Assembly: GCA_934716785.1 (NCBI GenBank)
Contig: CAKUYM010000005.1
Span: 1-47,491, forward strand
Length of the DNA: 47,491 nucleotides
Source: an uncultured Bacteroides sp.
GTDB taxonomy: Bacteria > Bacteroidota > Bacteroidia > Bacteroidales > Bacteroidaceae
Direction of reading: 5' to 3'
Shown: one piece after another, positions 16,665 through 26,586 of the stretch
How positions within the stretch are numbered: position 1 is the first letter of the stretch
Layout: the number at the start of each line of letters is the position of its first letter
Translations under genes and position numbers: made by a program
The notes under the pieces: model-generated
Database searches by the model: none
Seen by the model: only the letters and a program-made list of their open reading frames with translations
What the model was told of the DNA's origin: nothing

Positions 16665-19600
16665 CTACCGCTTCTTCAGTTCTGCTTCAAAACTAAGTCC
16701 GTCTTTACAGGTGAAACGGACTACCGTTTGCTTCTTATCTGTCGAAAGAGCCTTGCAGAAAGGTGTCTCCTTCACCTCCCAACGACCTTTCAAAGTGACG
16801 GTGACTGGGATTTCGCCGCTTTCGTTGCTAATCCACGGACGCGAATAGATGCTGCGCTCTATCCGTTTGCCATCTTTATCGAAGGCCTCATCACTTGCAC
16901 CGCGATACAATGCCAAATCCGGCTGCGCCACGGTCAGCAGTATTTTATCCGATGATTCTTTGTGAATCATCACCAGACAAGAGGTATCCGCACGTTGCAA
17001 CAACCCGCCGGGGAGTGAAGCTTGCGGAGTTTCAAAGAGCACATAAGAGTATGTATCCTTTGTCGGTGATTGCACGATATGGGCGTCGCGATCCTGCTTC
17101 AATACCTTATAAGTAGGCTTCTTGCCGAATGCCTTCATTGCCGTCTCATCAGTCTGAGGCAGGACGGCATATTCATAGCTTCCGCCTTTAGGAGCCTTTC
17201 CGTGATCGACCACCAATGACACCCAATCGCCTTTCGTCTCCTTGCCTGTGTCCTGCAAGCGTGAATATTGCGGAAAGTTTTTCTCAAACTTAGCCGCCAC
17301 CGGCACATAATACCCGGTTCCCAAATGGTCAATCCATGTCTTGCCCTCGCCTTGGTAGTTCTTCCAGTAATCATGTCCTGCCTTGTCGGCCACCGCCAAC
17401 TGGAATATGGTCGTTTCCGTAGGATATTCCGTATTGGCATTCTCAATATCCGAACCCAAGCAAACAATCATTCCGTCGATGAAATGGAACGATTTGCGCG
17501 CTCGATGAGTTCCGTTATACTTATCATGCTCGTGCAACTTCATCCCGAAGTTTCCATTCTCTCTCTTCTGCGACAGTCCGCCGGCAAAGGCCTCGTCGGA
17601 ATAAAGCATCTCCTCCATGCCGGAGAAGGTATCCACGTTCAGGACTTTAGCCTTCAACTGCTCCAACGGCAAATGTATGGAGGTCACCCCCGGAATGCGA
17701 TTCCAGTCGAACCCTTCCTGCTGCCAACCGCTCGTGGCGGGGGTTACGTCCTGTCCCGGTGCCACCGTCAGAATTTGCAGGCTTCCATGCGCCAAGTAAC
17801 GGCCATACAGATTATGACCCAGATAATGTTCGGCAGCCCAAAGGTAGCGGGAATGTCCGCGAGCCACAGCCGACCAGTTGCCGCGACGCTGCACGGACAC
17901 GCACCCGTAGCCAAGCGCCAAGTTCCCTTGCGGATCGGGCTCGGGACGGAAACCTTTATCTACAAGCAGTTTCGCAATCTTACGTTCCTGCGCATTAGAG
18001 ACTTGAGGCATGTATTCCGGTCCCTGTTCTTGAGAAGACGCACCGGAGACAAGGCGTAGATAAGCGGACGCCATCTCCTTGTCGAACTCGGACTTCCCGT
18101 CGGAAGTGCCCGCCACAGCCATCATCGCATAGTGCATCGGCACTAATTTACCCTTTCCATCGGGGTGACGGCCGGACATGGACAATGGATAATTCAACTT
18201 ATTGCAATAAAAACGCATTGCCAACAATACATTCTTCACGGTTTCATGCGCCAACTCCGAGATGGCAAATTCAGTACGGCTGAAAAGATAAATCATATTC
18301 GTTGCCCCATCCAGACCGCCAACGGCATACGCCGGATAGTTATTGCGGTGGTGGAAAGCCCCGCCGTCTACCTTGAACGAGCCGTCTAATCCCGGAGCGG
18401 GACGGCAGCCGTAATCAATCCAGCGAGCAAAGGATTTCAGGTATTGCAACTTCTCCGGAGTATCTTCCATCATCAGGATGCTTGCTATGCGTCCGGTAGT
18501 CTGCGTATTGAAAGAGTCCATGTCTATTCCGTTGCCAGTCGGCTTGGGATACACCTCGTTGGTTATCGCATACCAACGCAGTGTCCGTTCGGCTTCCTGC
18601 AATTTTCCCGCTTCACGCAGCACGTCTTTCATCAAGAAATAGGCCAAGTACAATCCGCGGACGCTATATCCGTAGTGATGAATGTTGCCCCAGCAGCTAC
18701 CATAAGCCACTCCCTGATCGGTGATATGATCATACATCGCCAAGAATTTCCGCTTCATCTCCTCTCGGAGCTCCGGTCTTGCAGTACCGTTATTATAGGC
18801 TACGGCAATCCGTTTCATCAGGTCGAAATAGGCACGCATCTCTACGCCGAGCTTGGTCAGCATATCCTTGTCCCAGTTTGGTATAATCCGTTCGTAAGCT
18901 TCGGCGGCACGTACCATATAGATAGGCACACCTGTCACCTGTCCATTCTTGTAGGTTATCCGGTAGAAATCATATTTCTTGCGGATTGTCTCCACTTCCT
19001 TGTCCGAGAGCTTGCCCTTTGTATAATTCATGTCGCGGAAACGCTTCTCCAACAAGTGCATCTCCTCCTTCTGCTTGGCACTGACGGGAGTCAACTCAAT
19101 GTCCGGCTTCAGAAGAGAATGTTTATAGATGACCAACCAGTGGCTTTTGGTGTCGGGATTTACGAAAGGCACCTGCAAATCGGCCGTCTGCTGACGGGCA
19201 TCCACCTTGGTGGCGGTAATCAAATGATCGATGAAAAGGCGTCCTTTTGCATTGGGGGCGACAATACGGAGTTCGTTCATACCTTCTTCCGGAGTGCCTT
19301 GCATATCGCGTTCATAGCATACCCATGCGGCGCGCCAACCTTTGAAATTGATTCCGAAGGGGAAGGATGTGCATTTCTTGTCGTCTTTCAAGAATTCAAA
19401 TTCGATGGTTGCATCCTGCGGCTCTTCATTGTATATCCACACAATAAATGCCGACAGAAACAGGTCTTTGCCCGTAGGGTCTTTCTTCTCAAACTTCAGG
19501 TCTTTCTTGAGTTTCAATACGCCACCGGGATTAAACGCCCATTCCAACGAATATTTTCCATCTTTATAATGTGCATCGGAGACGGACAGTTGAGACCGGT

Positions 19601-19739
19601 CGGCAGAGATGCACTCCGGCACTTGCGGTTCTTCAAAAGAGAACATCCGCTCGTTCGTCACTACTTGCGCATCAAGGAACAGCGGACACAAAAGAGGCAG
19701 CAGCATTGCCACTCCTAACTTGATAAGAATTTGTTTCAT
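16665..19739 (-). CDS. PL8 polysaccharide lyase, chondroitinase ABC type
   Basis: 1024 residues. Signal peptide 1-24 (ending FLDA). Residues about 30-185 are the N-terminal jelly roll (Lyase_[35 protein letters not shown]). Residues about 205-580 are the alpha/alpha-toroid catalytic domain, followed by the beta-sandwich domains. Comparison from memory with Proteus chondroitinase ABC I (His501, Tyr508, Arg560) places the counterparts at His464 and Tyr471 in HHRNNYPAY and Arg524 in SGRHPDG. Such enzymes cleave chondroitin/dermatan sulfate or hyaluronan by beta-elimination to unsaturated disaccharides, probably in the periplasm. It stands apart from the SusCD operon, behind a terminator, so it probably has its own promoter, although none with a good consensus was seen. 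Confidence 0.9.
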   Translation of the reverse strand: MKQILIKLGVAMLLPLLCPLFLDAQVVTNERMFSFEEPQVPECISADRSQLSVSDAHYKDGKYSLEWAFNPGGVLKLKKDLKFEKKDPTGKDLFLSAFIVWIYNEEPQDATIEFEFLKDDKKCTSFPFGINFKGWRAAWVCYERDMQGTPEEGMNELRIVAPNAKGRLFIDHLITATKVDARQQTADLQVPFVNPDTKSHWLVIYKHSLLKPDIELTPVSAKQKEEMHLLEKRFRDMNYTKGKLSDKEVETIRKKYDFYRITYKNGQVTGVPIYMVRAAEAYERIIPNWDKDMLTKLGVEMRAYFDLMKRIAVAYNNGTARPELREEMKRKFLAMYDHITDQGVAYGSCWGNIHHYGYSVRGLYLAYFLMKDVLREAGKLQEAERTLRWYAITNEVYPKPTGNGIDMDSFNTQTTGRIASILMMEDTPEKLQYLKSFARWIDYGCRPAPGLDGSFKVDGGAFHHRNNYPAYAVGGLDGATNMIYLFSRTEFAISELAHETVKNVLLAMRFYCNKLNYPLSMSGRHPDGKGKLVPMHYAMMAVAGTSDGKSEFDKEMASAYLRLVSGASSQEQGPEYMPQVSNAQERKIAKLLVDKGFRPEPDPQGNLALGYGCVSVQRRGNWSAVARGHSRYLWAAEHYLGHNLYGRYLAHGSLQILTVAPGQDVTPATSGWQQEGFDWNRIPGVTSIHLPLEQLKAKVLNVDTFSGMEEMLYSDEAFAGGLSQKRENGNFGMKLHEHDKYNGTHRARKSFHFIDGMIVCLGSDIENANTEYPTETTIFQLAVADKAGHDYWKNYQGEGKTWIDHLGTGYYVPVAAKFEKNFPQYSRLQDTGKETKGDWVSLVVDHGKAPKGGSYEYAVLPQTDETAMKAFGKKPTYKVLKQDRDAHIVQSPTKDTYSYVLFETPQASLPGGLLQRADTSCLVMIHKESSDKILLTVAQPDLALYRGASDEAFDKDGKRIERSIYSRPWISNESGEIPVTVTLKGRWEVKETPFCKALSTDKKQTVVRFTCKDGLSFEAELKKR

Positions 19740-19784
19740 TATTATGGCATTAGTTTAAAGATTATTCTTTCGAATACAAAGAAA

Positions 19785-19808
19785 CCCCTCTTTTCGAAAA
19801 AAGAGGGG
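19785..19808 (-). terminator. intrinsic terminator downstream of the LruC gene
   Basis: CCCCTCTTTT (19785-19794) pairs perfectly with AAAAGAGGGG (19799-19808) around a 4-nt loop. On the minus strand the stem is followed by TTTCTTTG. It lies after the LruC-domain gene and before the PL8 gene. Confidence 0.75.
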
Positions 19809-19857
19809 CTCAAATTGTACAGAATATCTCAAATAATGTGTTAACAGAGAATTTGTA

Positions 19858-21222
19858 TTACCAATATCTTATCGTTTTCTCCGGATCAAAGTCCTCATAC
19901 CAGTCCTTATTCTGAGCGCCCTTCGTATCTACCCATTCTATAAATTTAGGATAGGCTTCTTTGAAAGGCATCCCCTCATAAGCATGCTGTGTGCCAACCG
20001 GAACTTTTACGCCCCACGTGTAGCCGTTTGCATTGGAATATGCTGCATCCAGCGCATTATCTTTGGCTACAAGCTCGTCGTATTTTGCCCGGAAAGCAGA
20101 AGTAGGCGCATAGCCTTTCATGTGTATCTCAACCTGTTGATTGGTTACAATAAAGAAGTTTTGTCTCTTCGTATCGAGTATCAACTCTCTGAATGCTTCG
20201 AGCTGGGCTGCCCGGTCAGCACCTTTCAAGTCACTTTTTCCTATCAGTCTGATTTCCGCACGCAGCATAGGCAAGCCTTCTCTTATCTTTCCCCGTACAG
20301 CCTGAAACATATCCTTGTTATTGTCTCGCAAAGAACTCAGCCCGTCTAATGCAATAACCGTTCCTTCGGCCGGTGTCTTGTCAACCGTCAATACCGCAAA
20401 CCGCGACTTAGTAACTGCAGGATCACTGCTCCAGTTCCAGCTATTCTTTTTAACCTCCACTTTGGAATCCTTTGAAAGCAACTTCTCGTCCAAAGTCTCC
20501 ATTGTTCCCTGACCTCCCTTCAAGATAATACTTGCAGAAATCATGTCTACGAACTTACTGTCCAAGCCTTCCAAGACAACTCCCAACTTAGCAGGATATA
20601 TTCCACCTACCGCACGGACGTCCAACGTGAGCAACAGTTCCTCCTTGCTTCCCTGAATTGCCATTTGCTCCTCGTTCTGACATTCGGTAACCTTCAAGTC
20701 ATATTCAAAAACAACGTCATTGAAATCTTCATCATACCACGAATTGGGCTGAGTGGGCCAACCGTCCTCAAACATCGCGACTCCCGTGTTGTGATAGAAC
20801 AAGTATCCGCAATCGGTTTCGCTTGTCGGCTGCACCGCATCTTCCGGAAGTCTGAGCGTAACAGAGACCAAACGACTCGTCTGGTAATCAAAATCCTGCG
20901 CACCTGCGCTACGGCTGACCGGAGAAACAGCGAATTCTTTGACGGCTTGCGTCCCCGAGACCGTATTGTACTTCATATATACCTTCTCGCAAGCAGCAGG
21001 AACATTCAACATAAGAGTGCGAGAGCCTTGCACAAGCACATCGCCCGCAAGCGGGCTCGCCTCCAAATCATTCTTATCGGCATATACACTTACAAGTGCC
21101 GAAGCATTAGCAGGGTCTACTGTCTCCGACCCTTCTTTACCATTCTCCAACTTCGCATCCGAACAGGAAGCAGAGACTAACACTGTCCCGATCAGGATAC
21201 ATACCCATTTTTTAATCATCAT
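19858..21222 (-). CDS. LruC-domain (DUF4842) lipoprotein
   Basis: 454 residues. Lipoprotein signal with lipobox LVSASC (Cys 20). An acidic motif at about 162-171, WYDEDFNDVV, may bind calcium. The C-terminus (from YEGMPFKEAYPKFIEW to KTIRYW) carries the aromatic W-x-x-x-F-D-P ending I associate with LruC/DUF4842. An extracellular role is likely, but the activity of this family is not known to me. It is divergent from the exopolysaccharide-like operon starting at 21539 and ends in a strong hairpin terminator. The family assignment is from recalled motifs, not a search. Confidence 0.75.
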   Translation of the reverse strand: MMIKKWVCILIGTVLVSASCSDAKLENGKEGSETVDPANASALVSVYADKNDLEASPLAGDVLVQGSRTLMLNVPAACEKVYMKYNTVSGTQAVKEFAVSPVSRSAGAQDFDYQTSRLVSVTLRLPEDAVQPTSETDCGYLFYHNTGVAMFEDGWPTQPNSWYDEDFNDVVFEYDLKVTECQNEEQMAIQGSKEELLLTLDVRAVGGIYPAKLGVVLEGLDSKFVDMISASIILKGGQGTMETLDEKLLSKDSKVEVKKNSWNWSSDPAVTKSRFAVLTVDKTPAEGTVIALDGLSSLRDNNKDMFQAVRGKIREGLPMLRAEIRLIGKSDLKGADRAAQLEAFRELILDTKRQNFFIVTNQQVEIHMKGYAPTSAFRAKYDELVAKDNALDAAYSNANGYTWGVKVPVGTQHAYEGMPFKEAYPKFIEWVDTKGAQNKDWYEDFDPEKTIRYW

Positions 21223-21238
21223 CTTTTTATCTCAATTT

Positions 21239-21264
21239 ATAGTACAGTTCAATAGTACAGTTCA
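21239..21264. repeat. 13-bp perfect tandem repeat upstream of LruC
   Basis: ATAGTACAGTTCA occurs at 21239-21251 and again at 21252-21264 with no gap. It begins 16 bp before the LruC start codon (minus strand), a position where a regulator could act on the promoter or leader. No known operator was recognised. Confidence 0.6.
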
Positions 21265-21469
21265 TTTTTGTCGCTTGAGATCGTGCCACGTGATTTACAT
21301 AAGCCCATTCAATTCGTTAACCAAATTAAAAAAAACTTAATATCCAATAGCAATTTTACCCTTATTCCCTATAAATTCAATCCTTTTCACCGAAGATTTA
21401 CACAAGTTCTGAAATACTTTCCCAAAAGCCTGTCCATCGGCAAAAGAACAGCATATACAAGTTATTTCC

Positions 21470-21477
21470 TATATTTG
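21470..21477 (+). promoter_or_regulatory. -7 promoter box of the HEAT/GT2/TPR operon
   Basis: TATATTTG matches TAnnTTTG and lies 61 bp before the ATG at 21539. No convincing -33 TTTG at the usual spacing was found. Confidence 0.5.
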
Positions 21478-21538
21478 CAGGACAAAAGTATAGCATTTGG
21501 TTTGAATATACAAGTTTTTAATCAATATCCTCAAGGAA

Positions 21539-22720
21539 ATGGAGCAGATCTTATATAATATGGACTTCATAGAATATTACTTCTATTGGGTATATTATAA
21601 GTTCGTGGGATACCCTTTGATCATAAGGATATGTTTAATTACCGTATTATTCTGCGTCATCGTATATCTAATCATGCTATCCTATATTATATACGGCATC
21701 TTTAAAAGAAAAAAAGAGAAACGGAGATATAGTAAAGTTTCCAATAAGTATTATGAAGAGATAAAATCTATCTCGTTGGATGACAACACATTGAGAGAAG
21801 AAGAGATAGCGGAGAGGCTGCATTATGATACCCGGAAACGTCCCAAGCCCTATGAGCTGCGTATCATCACCCAACTCTTGACAGAGATAAAGAGTAACTA
21901 CGAGGATCAAATCAATGAGCTGAACTATCAAACGATACAAACAGTCTTGCAGATAACACGTTTCCTTGAACGCGAACTACAGTTCGGCTCCAAAAGAACC
22001 AAAATACAGACCTTGAAGCTCATCCAGTCTATCAACGGATATGCTTCCGAAGCCGTATTGGTGCGCTTCCTCTACCACCGTGAAATAGAGTTGAGGAACT
22101 CGGCACGCTATGCTTATATGTGGCTAAGCCAAGGCAACCCTTTCCGCTTCTTCGATGAGGATATCAGCATGAAACTAAGGCAATGGGATATGATGGAGCT
22201 GCATGCCATACTTGAACATCGGAAGAAAGTGGGCTACACAACGCCGAGCTTCATCAAATGGGTGAACACATCCGCAGAGGAAAAGGTTAAGATTTTCTTT
22301 ATCAACGAAATAAGATTGTACAATGAGACAGAAAGCGCCCCGATTTTAGCCAGACAGGTCAATGCACGTTCTACGGAAATACGGAGCGAGGCGATAAAGA
22401 CATTAGGGAAATTGAAATATAAAGAGATTGAGCCCAAACTGATTGAGATGTATCATGTGCAGCCGGAGGATGTCAAGCGACAGATTATCAAGGCTATTGC
22501 TGACCTGAAGACAGGCAAATCATTGGGATTTCTTTACAATGCTTACGACGAAGCCGACAACTGGGGGACAAAGCGTGTAATCCTGAAAGCGCTATACGAA
22601 TACAGCGAAATGGGAAGACAGGCGTTCGAACAATTGGAGAAGAAAGCAGATTCTCACAGTGCTATACTATTCGCCCACACAAAGCACCCGTTAATCAACC
22701 AGTTAAATCAAAGAGCATGA
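21539..22720 (+). CDS. membrane-anchored HEAT-repeat protein of a putative exopolysaccharide operon
   Basis: 393 residues; the start is supported by AAGGAA directly upstream. A hydrophobic segment at about 26-55 (IIRICLITVLFCVIVYLIML) is followed by a basic stretch (KRKKEKRR), giving one membrane anchor with the bulk of the protein in the cytoplasm. Residues about 110-380 are paired helices of HEAT type (FGSKRTKIQTLKLIQSINGY; ARQVNARSTEIRSEAIKTLG; EDVKRQIIKAIADLKTGKSL). Such solenoids bind partners rather than catalyse. Its stop overlaps the GT2 start by 4 bp (ATGA), so the two are translationally coupled and may interact, perhaps as an activator or scaffold for the synthase. That role is inferred from context. 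Confidence 0.8.
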   Translation: MEQILYNMDFIEYYFYWVYYKFVGYPLIIRICLITVLFCVIVYLIMLSYIIYGIFKRKKEKRRYSKVSNKYYEEIKSISLDDNTLREEEIAERLHYDTRKRPKPYELRIITQLLTEIKSNYEDQINELNYQTIQTVLQITRFLERELQFGSKRTKIQTLKLIQSINGYASEAVLVRFLYHREIELRNSARYAYMWLSQGNPFRFFDEDISMKLRQWDMMELHAILEHRKKVGYTTPSFIKWVNTSAEEKVKIFFINEIRLYNETESAPILARQVNARSTEIRSEAIKTLGKLKYKEIEPKLIEMYHVQPEDVKRQIIKAIADLKTGKSLGFLYNAYDEADNWGTKRVILKALYEYSEMGRQAFEQLEKKADSHSAILFAHTKHPLINQLNQRA

Positions 22721-24195
22721 AAGAGTTTATTTTTACATTCTTCAACTATTTCGTATTCTTCTATTCGAGTATGTTGGCGATAAGCTTCATTGCATTCGCT
22801 TTCCTCTCTTTCGTCTCTTTGAAACGGAGAAAAGACTACTATGTGGAGAGTTACGTACGGAAGGTGATTAAAGAATCGCCCTATACACCGGGCATTTCGG
22901 TGATTGCGCCTGCCTATAATGAGGAAAAGACTATCATCGACAATATCAACTCCATGCTTGCCTTGGAATATCCGGTGTTTGAGGTTATCATCGTCAACGA
23001 CGGAAGTACGGACACTACGCTGGAGAAGATGATTGAATATTATGATTTGGTGGAAGTTCCCTATGCTTATATCGAACGTATCAAAACCAAGCCTTTCAAG
23101 AGGCTTTTCAAGTCGACCAACCCGAAATACAGCCGGCTTATCGCTGTCGACAAAGAGAACGGAGGCACCAAGGCGGATGCTTCCAATGCGGGCATCAACG
23201 TGTCTTCTTATCCCTACTTTATCTGCACCGATGTGGACTGTATCTTGGAGAAGTATGCCCTTTATCGCTGCATTTCACCGGTCCTCTCTTCAGACAAACA
23301 GGTGATAGCCGTAAGCGGGACCATGCTTATGGCAAACGGATGCGTGGTGAAAGACGGACAGATTGTGGATGTAAAGACACCGCGCAGCCCGATTCCACTC
23401 TTTCAGAACTTGGAATATATGCGTTCATACCTGATTGGCAAGATGGGGTGGTCCGCCATCAACGGAATGCCGAATGTTTCCGGTGGATTCGGTCTTTTTG
23501 ACCGTTCGGTGGCTATTGCGGCAGGCGGATATGACGGTGCTTCCTTTGCTGAAGATATGGATATGATTACCCGCATGGTGGGATATATGTGCGACTTCTC
23601 CCGTCCTTACAAGATTGTGCAGATTCCCGACACCTGCTGTTGGACAGAAGGGCCTCCGAACTTGGCGATGCTTTACAGGCAACGCACCCGTTGGGCACGC
23701 GGATTGTTCCAGACATTGAGTATTCATCACAAAATGATACTGAACAAAACATATAGGCAGATGGGGCTGCTCACGTTGCCCTATATGTTCGTATTCGAGT
23801 TTCTGGCGCCAATCATCGAGGTGACGGGATTCTTCGCATTCATCTACTTGGCACTTACAGGAGCTGTGAACTGGAATACGGCATGGGTGATTTATCTGAC
23901 GATCTATACGTTCTGCCAGTTTCTTTCCATTGTGGTCATCACCTACGATTATTACGTCGGGATGCTTTACAAAAGGGGGTATGAGTACTTGTGGATTATC
24001 GTTGCCTCCATATTGGAACCGATTGTCTATCATCCAATCATTGCTTTCTGCTCCTTGAGGGGATACTTCAGCTATCTGACCCAAAGAGACTTTAAGTGGA
24101 AAAAGATGGAGCGTGCGGGATTCAAGCAGAAAAAAGGCGGTGAGGCCGAAGCCGACGGTGAGACGGCTGTAAGACCGGAGCCTACAACGATTTAA
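22717..24195 (+). CDS. processive membrane GT2 glycosyltransferase (PgaC/BcsA-like synthase)
   Basis: 492 residues. Transmembrane segment at about 9-34, then the GT-A domain (about 55-335) and three or more C-terminal membrane segments (about 352-450). The processive GT2 signature is complete: Asp95 in VNDGST, TDVD at 171-174, catalytic Asp280 in FAED, and Q-x-x-R-W at 322-326 (QRTRW). This matches synthases such as PgaC, hyaluronan synthase and BcsA, which polymerise and extrude a beta-linked polysaccharide across the inner membrane. No PilZ domain is visible. It is coupled by a 4-bp overlap to the HEAT gene and lies 30 bp before the TPR gene. The sugar is unknown; GlcNAc or glucose would be usual. 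Confidence 0.9.
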   Translation: MKEFIFTFFNYFVFFYSSMLAISFIAFAFLSFVSLKRRKDYYVESYVRKVIKESPYTPGISVIAPAYNEEKTIIDNINSMLALEYPVFEVIIVNDGSTDTTLEKMIEYYDLVEVPYAYIERIKTKPFKRLFKSTNPKYSRLIAVDKENGGTKADASNAGINVSSYPYFICTDVDCILEKYALYRCISPVLSSDKQVIAVSGTMLMANGCVVKDGQIVDVKTPRSPIPLFQNLEYMRSYLIGKMGWSAINGMPNVSGGFGLFDRSVAIAAGGYDGASFAEDMDMITRMVGYMCDFSRPYKIVQIPDTCCWTEGPPNLAMLYRQRTRWARGLFQTLSIHHKMILNKTYRQMGLLTLPYMFVFEFLAPIIEVTGFFAFIYLALTGAVNWNTAWVIYLTIYTFCQFLSIVVITYDYYVGMLYKRGYEYLWIIVASILEPIVYHPIIAFCSLRGYFSYLTQRDFKWKKMERAGFKQKKGGEAEADGETAVRPEPTTI

Positions 24196-24225
24196 ACAGA
24201 TTGAAGGATATAACAACAAGATAAA

Positions 24226-26586
24226 ATGAGTAGAGAACTTCTCCATAAGATTATCATTTTAGGATGTCTGCTTCTGCTGATTACCTCTTCCATCGGGACT
24301 GGCAAGAGTTTTCAGACGCCGGAGCAATACGCCCAAATCGTACAGGAGCATTTCAACAATGAGGAATGGGAAGCGGGGAAAGAGATCTTGGATGAAGGAC
24401 TACAGAAATATCCCGGCGTTTCCGACCTTGAATGGCTTATGGGTAAGTACTGGTTTCATAAGAAAGACTATGACCAGTCGCGTTATCATCTTGTCAAGGC
24501 GGTGGAGGACAACTACAACAATGTCAATGCCAAGCACTTGCTGGTAGACGTGGAAGATATAACCGGGAATTACTCCAGTGCCATATGTTATGTGAACGAA
24601 CTGTTGGAGGTGAATCCGTATTGGCGCAACTTATGGCGGAGAAAAATCGACTTGTACCGCAAGCAGAACAACCACGTGGAGGCCGACCGGCTGCTGAAAC
24701 GTATCAACCAGATTTATCCGAACGACACGATTCTGAGGAAAGATTACATCCATAGCATGGAGACCGGTTATCAGCAGATGAAGAAAAACGGCAACCGCAA
24801 AGAGGCTATCGAGAAACTGACGGAGCTAATCAAGGTATCTCCCGATAATGAGGAGTATTATCTGGACATTATCAATCTGCACTTACAGGAAGGCAATCGC
24901 GAAGCTGCTTTAGGGTGGTCTTCCAATAATGGGTTGGCAGCCATCCCCGGAAGCAGCGCCCTCATCATGAAAAGGGCTTCCATCCTCGGTGAATTGGCGC
25001 GTTATCCGGAAGCGCTGGTATTTATGCGCGAGCAAATGAAAAGGAACAACAGTCCTGCCATACGCCGCACATATAACGACTTACTGATGGAAGCCGCCCG
25101 TGCGGAAAAGCAGCGAGATCCTTATGTGCTGTATGGAATGGCGTATGAAGGAGGCAATAAAAACAAAGAAGCATTGGACTATCTGCTGAACACATCTGTG
25201 ACAAGAGGATATACCGATGACGCGCTCTTTTATATCAGAGAGGCCAAAAAACAATATGGCAACACGGATAAGGGCATCTTATATAAAGAGTATATGCTCT
25301 ATCGGCAAATGAACGAGGACGACCTTGCCTATTCGGCTTTGAAGAAACTGTATGACCTGTATCCCGATGACTATGACATCACTCTTGCCATGTCTGCACT
25401 GCACATGAAGAATGCGGAAAAATTGATGGGACTCGGATTGTATGCGGAAGCGTTGCCTCATGTCTTGTTTGTCACGCAAAGGCATATCGACAACGAGATG
25501 AACGGTGCAGCATGGGAGAAAGCGCTGAATTGCTATATCAACATGAAACGCTACAATGAAGCATTGGCTACTTTGGACACCATCACACTCCATTTCCCGA
25601 ATTATGAAAATGGAACGTTGAAAAGGGCGTTTATTCTCGATAAAATGGATAAAACCGAAGAAGCGTTGCAACTTTATCTATCCGCTATCGAGCAAAGCGA
25701 CGAGGATATGCGCGTCTTTTATGTCATCGGGTATGAAGAGCTGGCTATCCCATACATCAAGAAGTGCATGGAAGCGGGAGCAACGAAAAAAGCCTATAGC
25801 GAAGCCACCAAACTTGTCAGCCTGAACCCGTCGAGCGATTTAGGGCTGCGGTATGCCATCAACTCATCCGGCTTGTTAGGAAAGTACGATGAATTCGAGA
25901 AATATACGGAACAAGGAATCAATTATTATCCCGAAGAACCGTTCTACCAAGCCAAAAGAGCGGTCATGCTCGAACGCGACAAGAGATATGAAGCCGCATT
26001 GGAATTCTTGAAACCTATAGTCGACAAATATCCGAGCAACAAAGATATTATCGGTGCCTTCTCGCAAAACAGCGAATACCGCGCATTACAATTGGTAAAA
26101 GAAAAAGAGCCGGAGCAGGCTCTTGCCGTGCTCGATACAGCCCTGCTTTATGACAGTCAGAACAAATCGCTGAAATATACCAAAGGGGTAGCGTTCGAAG
26201 CGAATAGGCAAGCTGATTCCGCTTACTATTACCAGAAGTTCTACGAACCGTCCATCATGGAATATCGCCCATTTCAACGGCATTTGTCCGGTCTTAGAAG
26301 CATGATGCTCAAGAATGAGATAGCACTGACCTATCTGCGGGCACGCTATGGAGAAGAAGATGTCATTACGTCTGTTGCAAGCGCCGAGTACACGCGCAAG
26401 AACCGGAAGAATACCTATACGGGACGTCTCAACTACGCCGGTAGAAGCGGATCGGCATGGAGGCCGAAGAACAGACGCCGGGAGGAGTCGGCATACAGGT
26501 GCAGGGAGAATGGACACACCATTTCTCATCCAAATGGAGCGCTACAGTCAATGCTGCCATCGCTACCAAATATTTTCCGGACATAA
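24226..26586 (+). CDS. TPR protein, N-terminal part of an outer-membrane export protein (frameshifted)
   Basis: 786 residues as read, of which about the first 742 are credible. A signal peptide (IIILGCLLLLITSSIG) is followed by about 20 helical repeats of TPR type (EEWEAGKEILDEGLQKYPG; NRKEAIEKLTELIKVSPDN; YEAALEFLKPIVDKYPSN). This is the architecture of PgaA/BcsC-like secretion proteins, in which periplasmic TPRs lead polymer to an outer-membrane barrel. The last 45 residues (SAWRPKNRRREE and on) are basic and unlike the rest, while the barrel continues in another frame from 26457. A 1-bp deletion near 26450-26457 would explain this. Either the gene is broken in this strain, or the sequence has an error, or the two parts are made separately. 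Confidence 0.8.
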   Translation: MSRELLHKIIILGCLLLLITSSIGTGKSFQTPEQYAQIVQEHFNNEEWEAGKEILDEGLQKYPGVSDLEWLMGKYWFHKKDYDQSRYHLVKAVEDNYNNVNAKHLLVDVEDITGNYSSAICYVNELLEVNPYWRNLWRRKIDLYRKQNNHVEADRLLKRINQIYPNDTILRKDYIHSMETGYQQMKKNGNRKEAIEKLTELIKVSPDNEEYYLDIINLHLQEGNREAALGWSSNNGLAAIPGSSALIMKRASILGELARYPEALVFMREQMKRNNSPAIRRTYNDLLMEAARAEKQRDPYVLYGMAYEGGNKNKEALDYLLNTSVTRGYTDDALFYIREAKKQYGNTDKGILYKEYMLYRQMNEDDLAYSALKKLYDLYPDDYDITLAMSALHMKNAEKLMGLGLYAEALPHVLFVTQRHIDNEMNGAAWEKALNCYINMKRYNEALATLDTITLHFPNYENGTLKRAFILDKMDKTEEALQLYLSAIEQSDEDMRVFYVIGYEELAIPYIKKCMEAGATKKAYSEATKLVSLNPSSDLGLRYAINSSGLLGKYDEFEKYTEQGINYYPEEPFYQAKRAVMLERDKRYEAALEFLKPIVDKYPSNKDIIGAFSQNSEYRALQLVKEKEPEQALAVLDTALLYDSQNKSLKYTKGVAFEANRQADSAYYYQKFYEPSIMEYRPFQRHLSGLRSMMLKNEIALTYLRARYGEEDVITSVASAEYTRKNRKNTYTGRLNYAGRSGSAWRPKNRRREESAYRCRENGHTISHPNGALQSMLPSLPNIFRT

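Larger units (their letters stand above)
21223..21538. other. divergent intergenic region between LruC and the HEAT/GT2 operon
   Basis: 316 bp without a credible gene. It holds a 13-bp tandem repeat just upstream of LruC, an AT-rich middle, and a -7 box for the plus-strand operon at 21470-21477. CAAAAGTA at 21483-21490 reads TACTTTTG on the minus strand, a second possible -7 box, but it is 260 bp from the LruC start. Confidence 0.6.

Noticed and set aside
18444..19718. 424-residue reading frame on the plus strand
   Set aside because: It lies wholly within the well-supported PL8 gene on the other strand; its His/Arg/Ile-rich, motif-free sequence is typical of an antisense shadow.
26430..26460. 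Programmed ribosomal frameshift in the TPR/barrel gene
   Set aside because: No slippery heptamer or clear stimulatory hairpin is visible at the junction; a simple 1-bp deletion or sequencing error explains it better.
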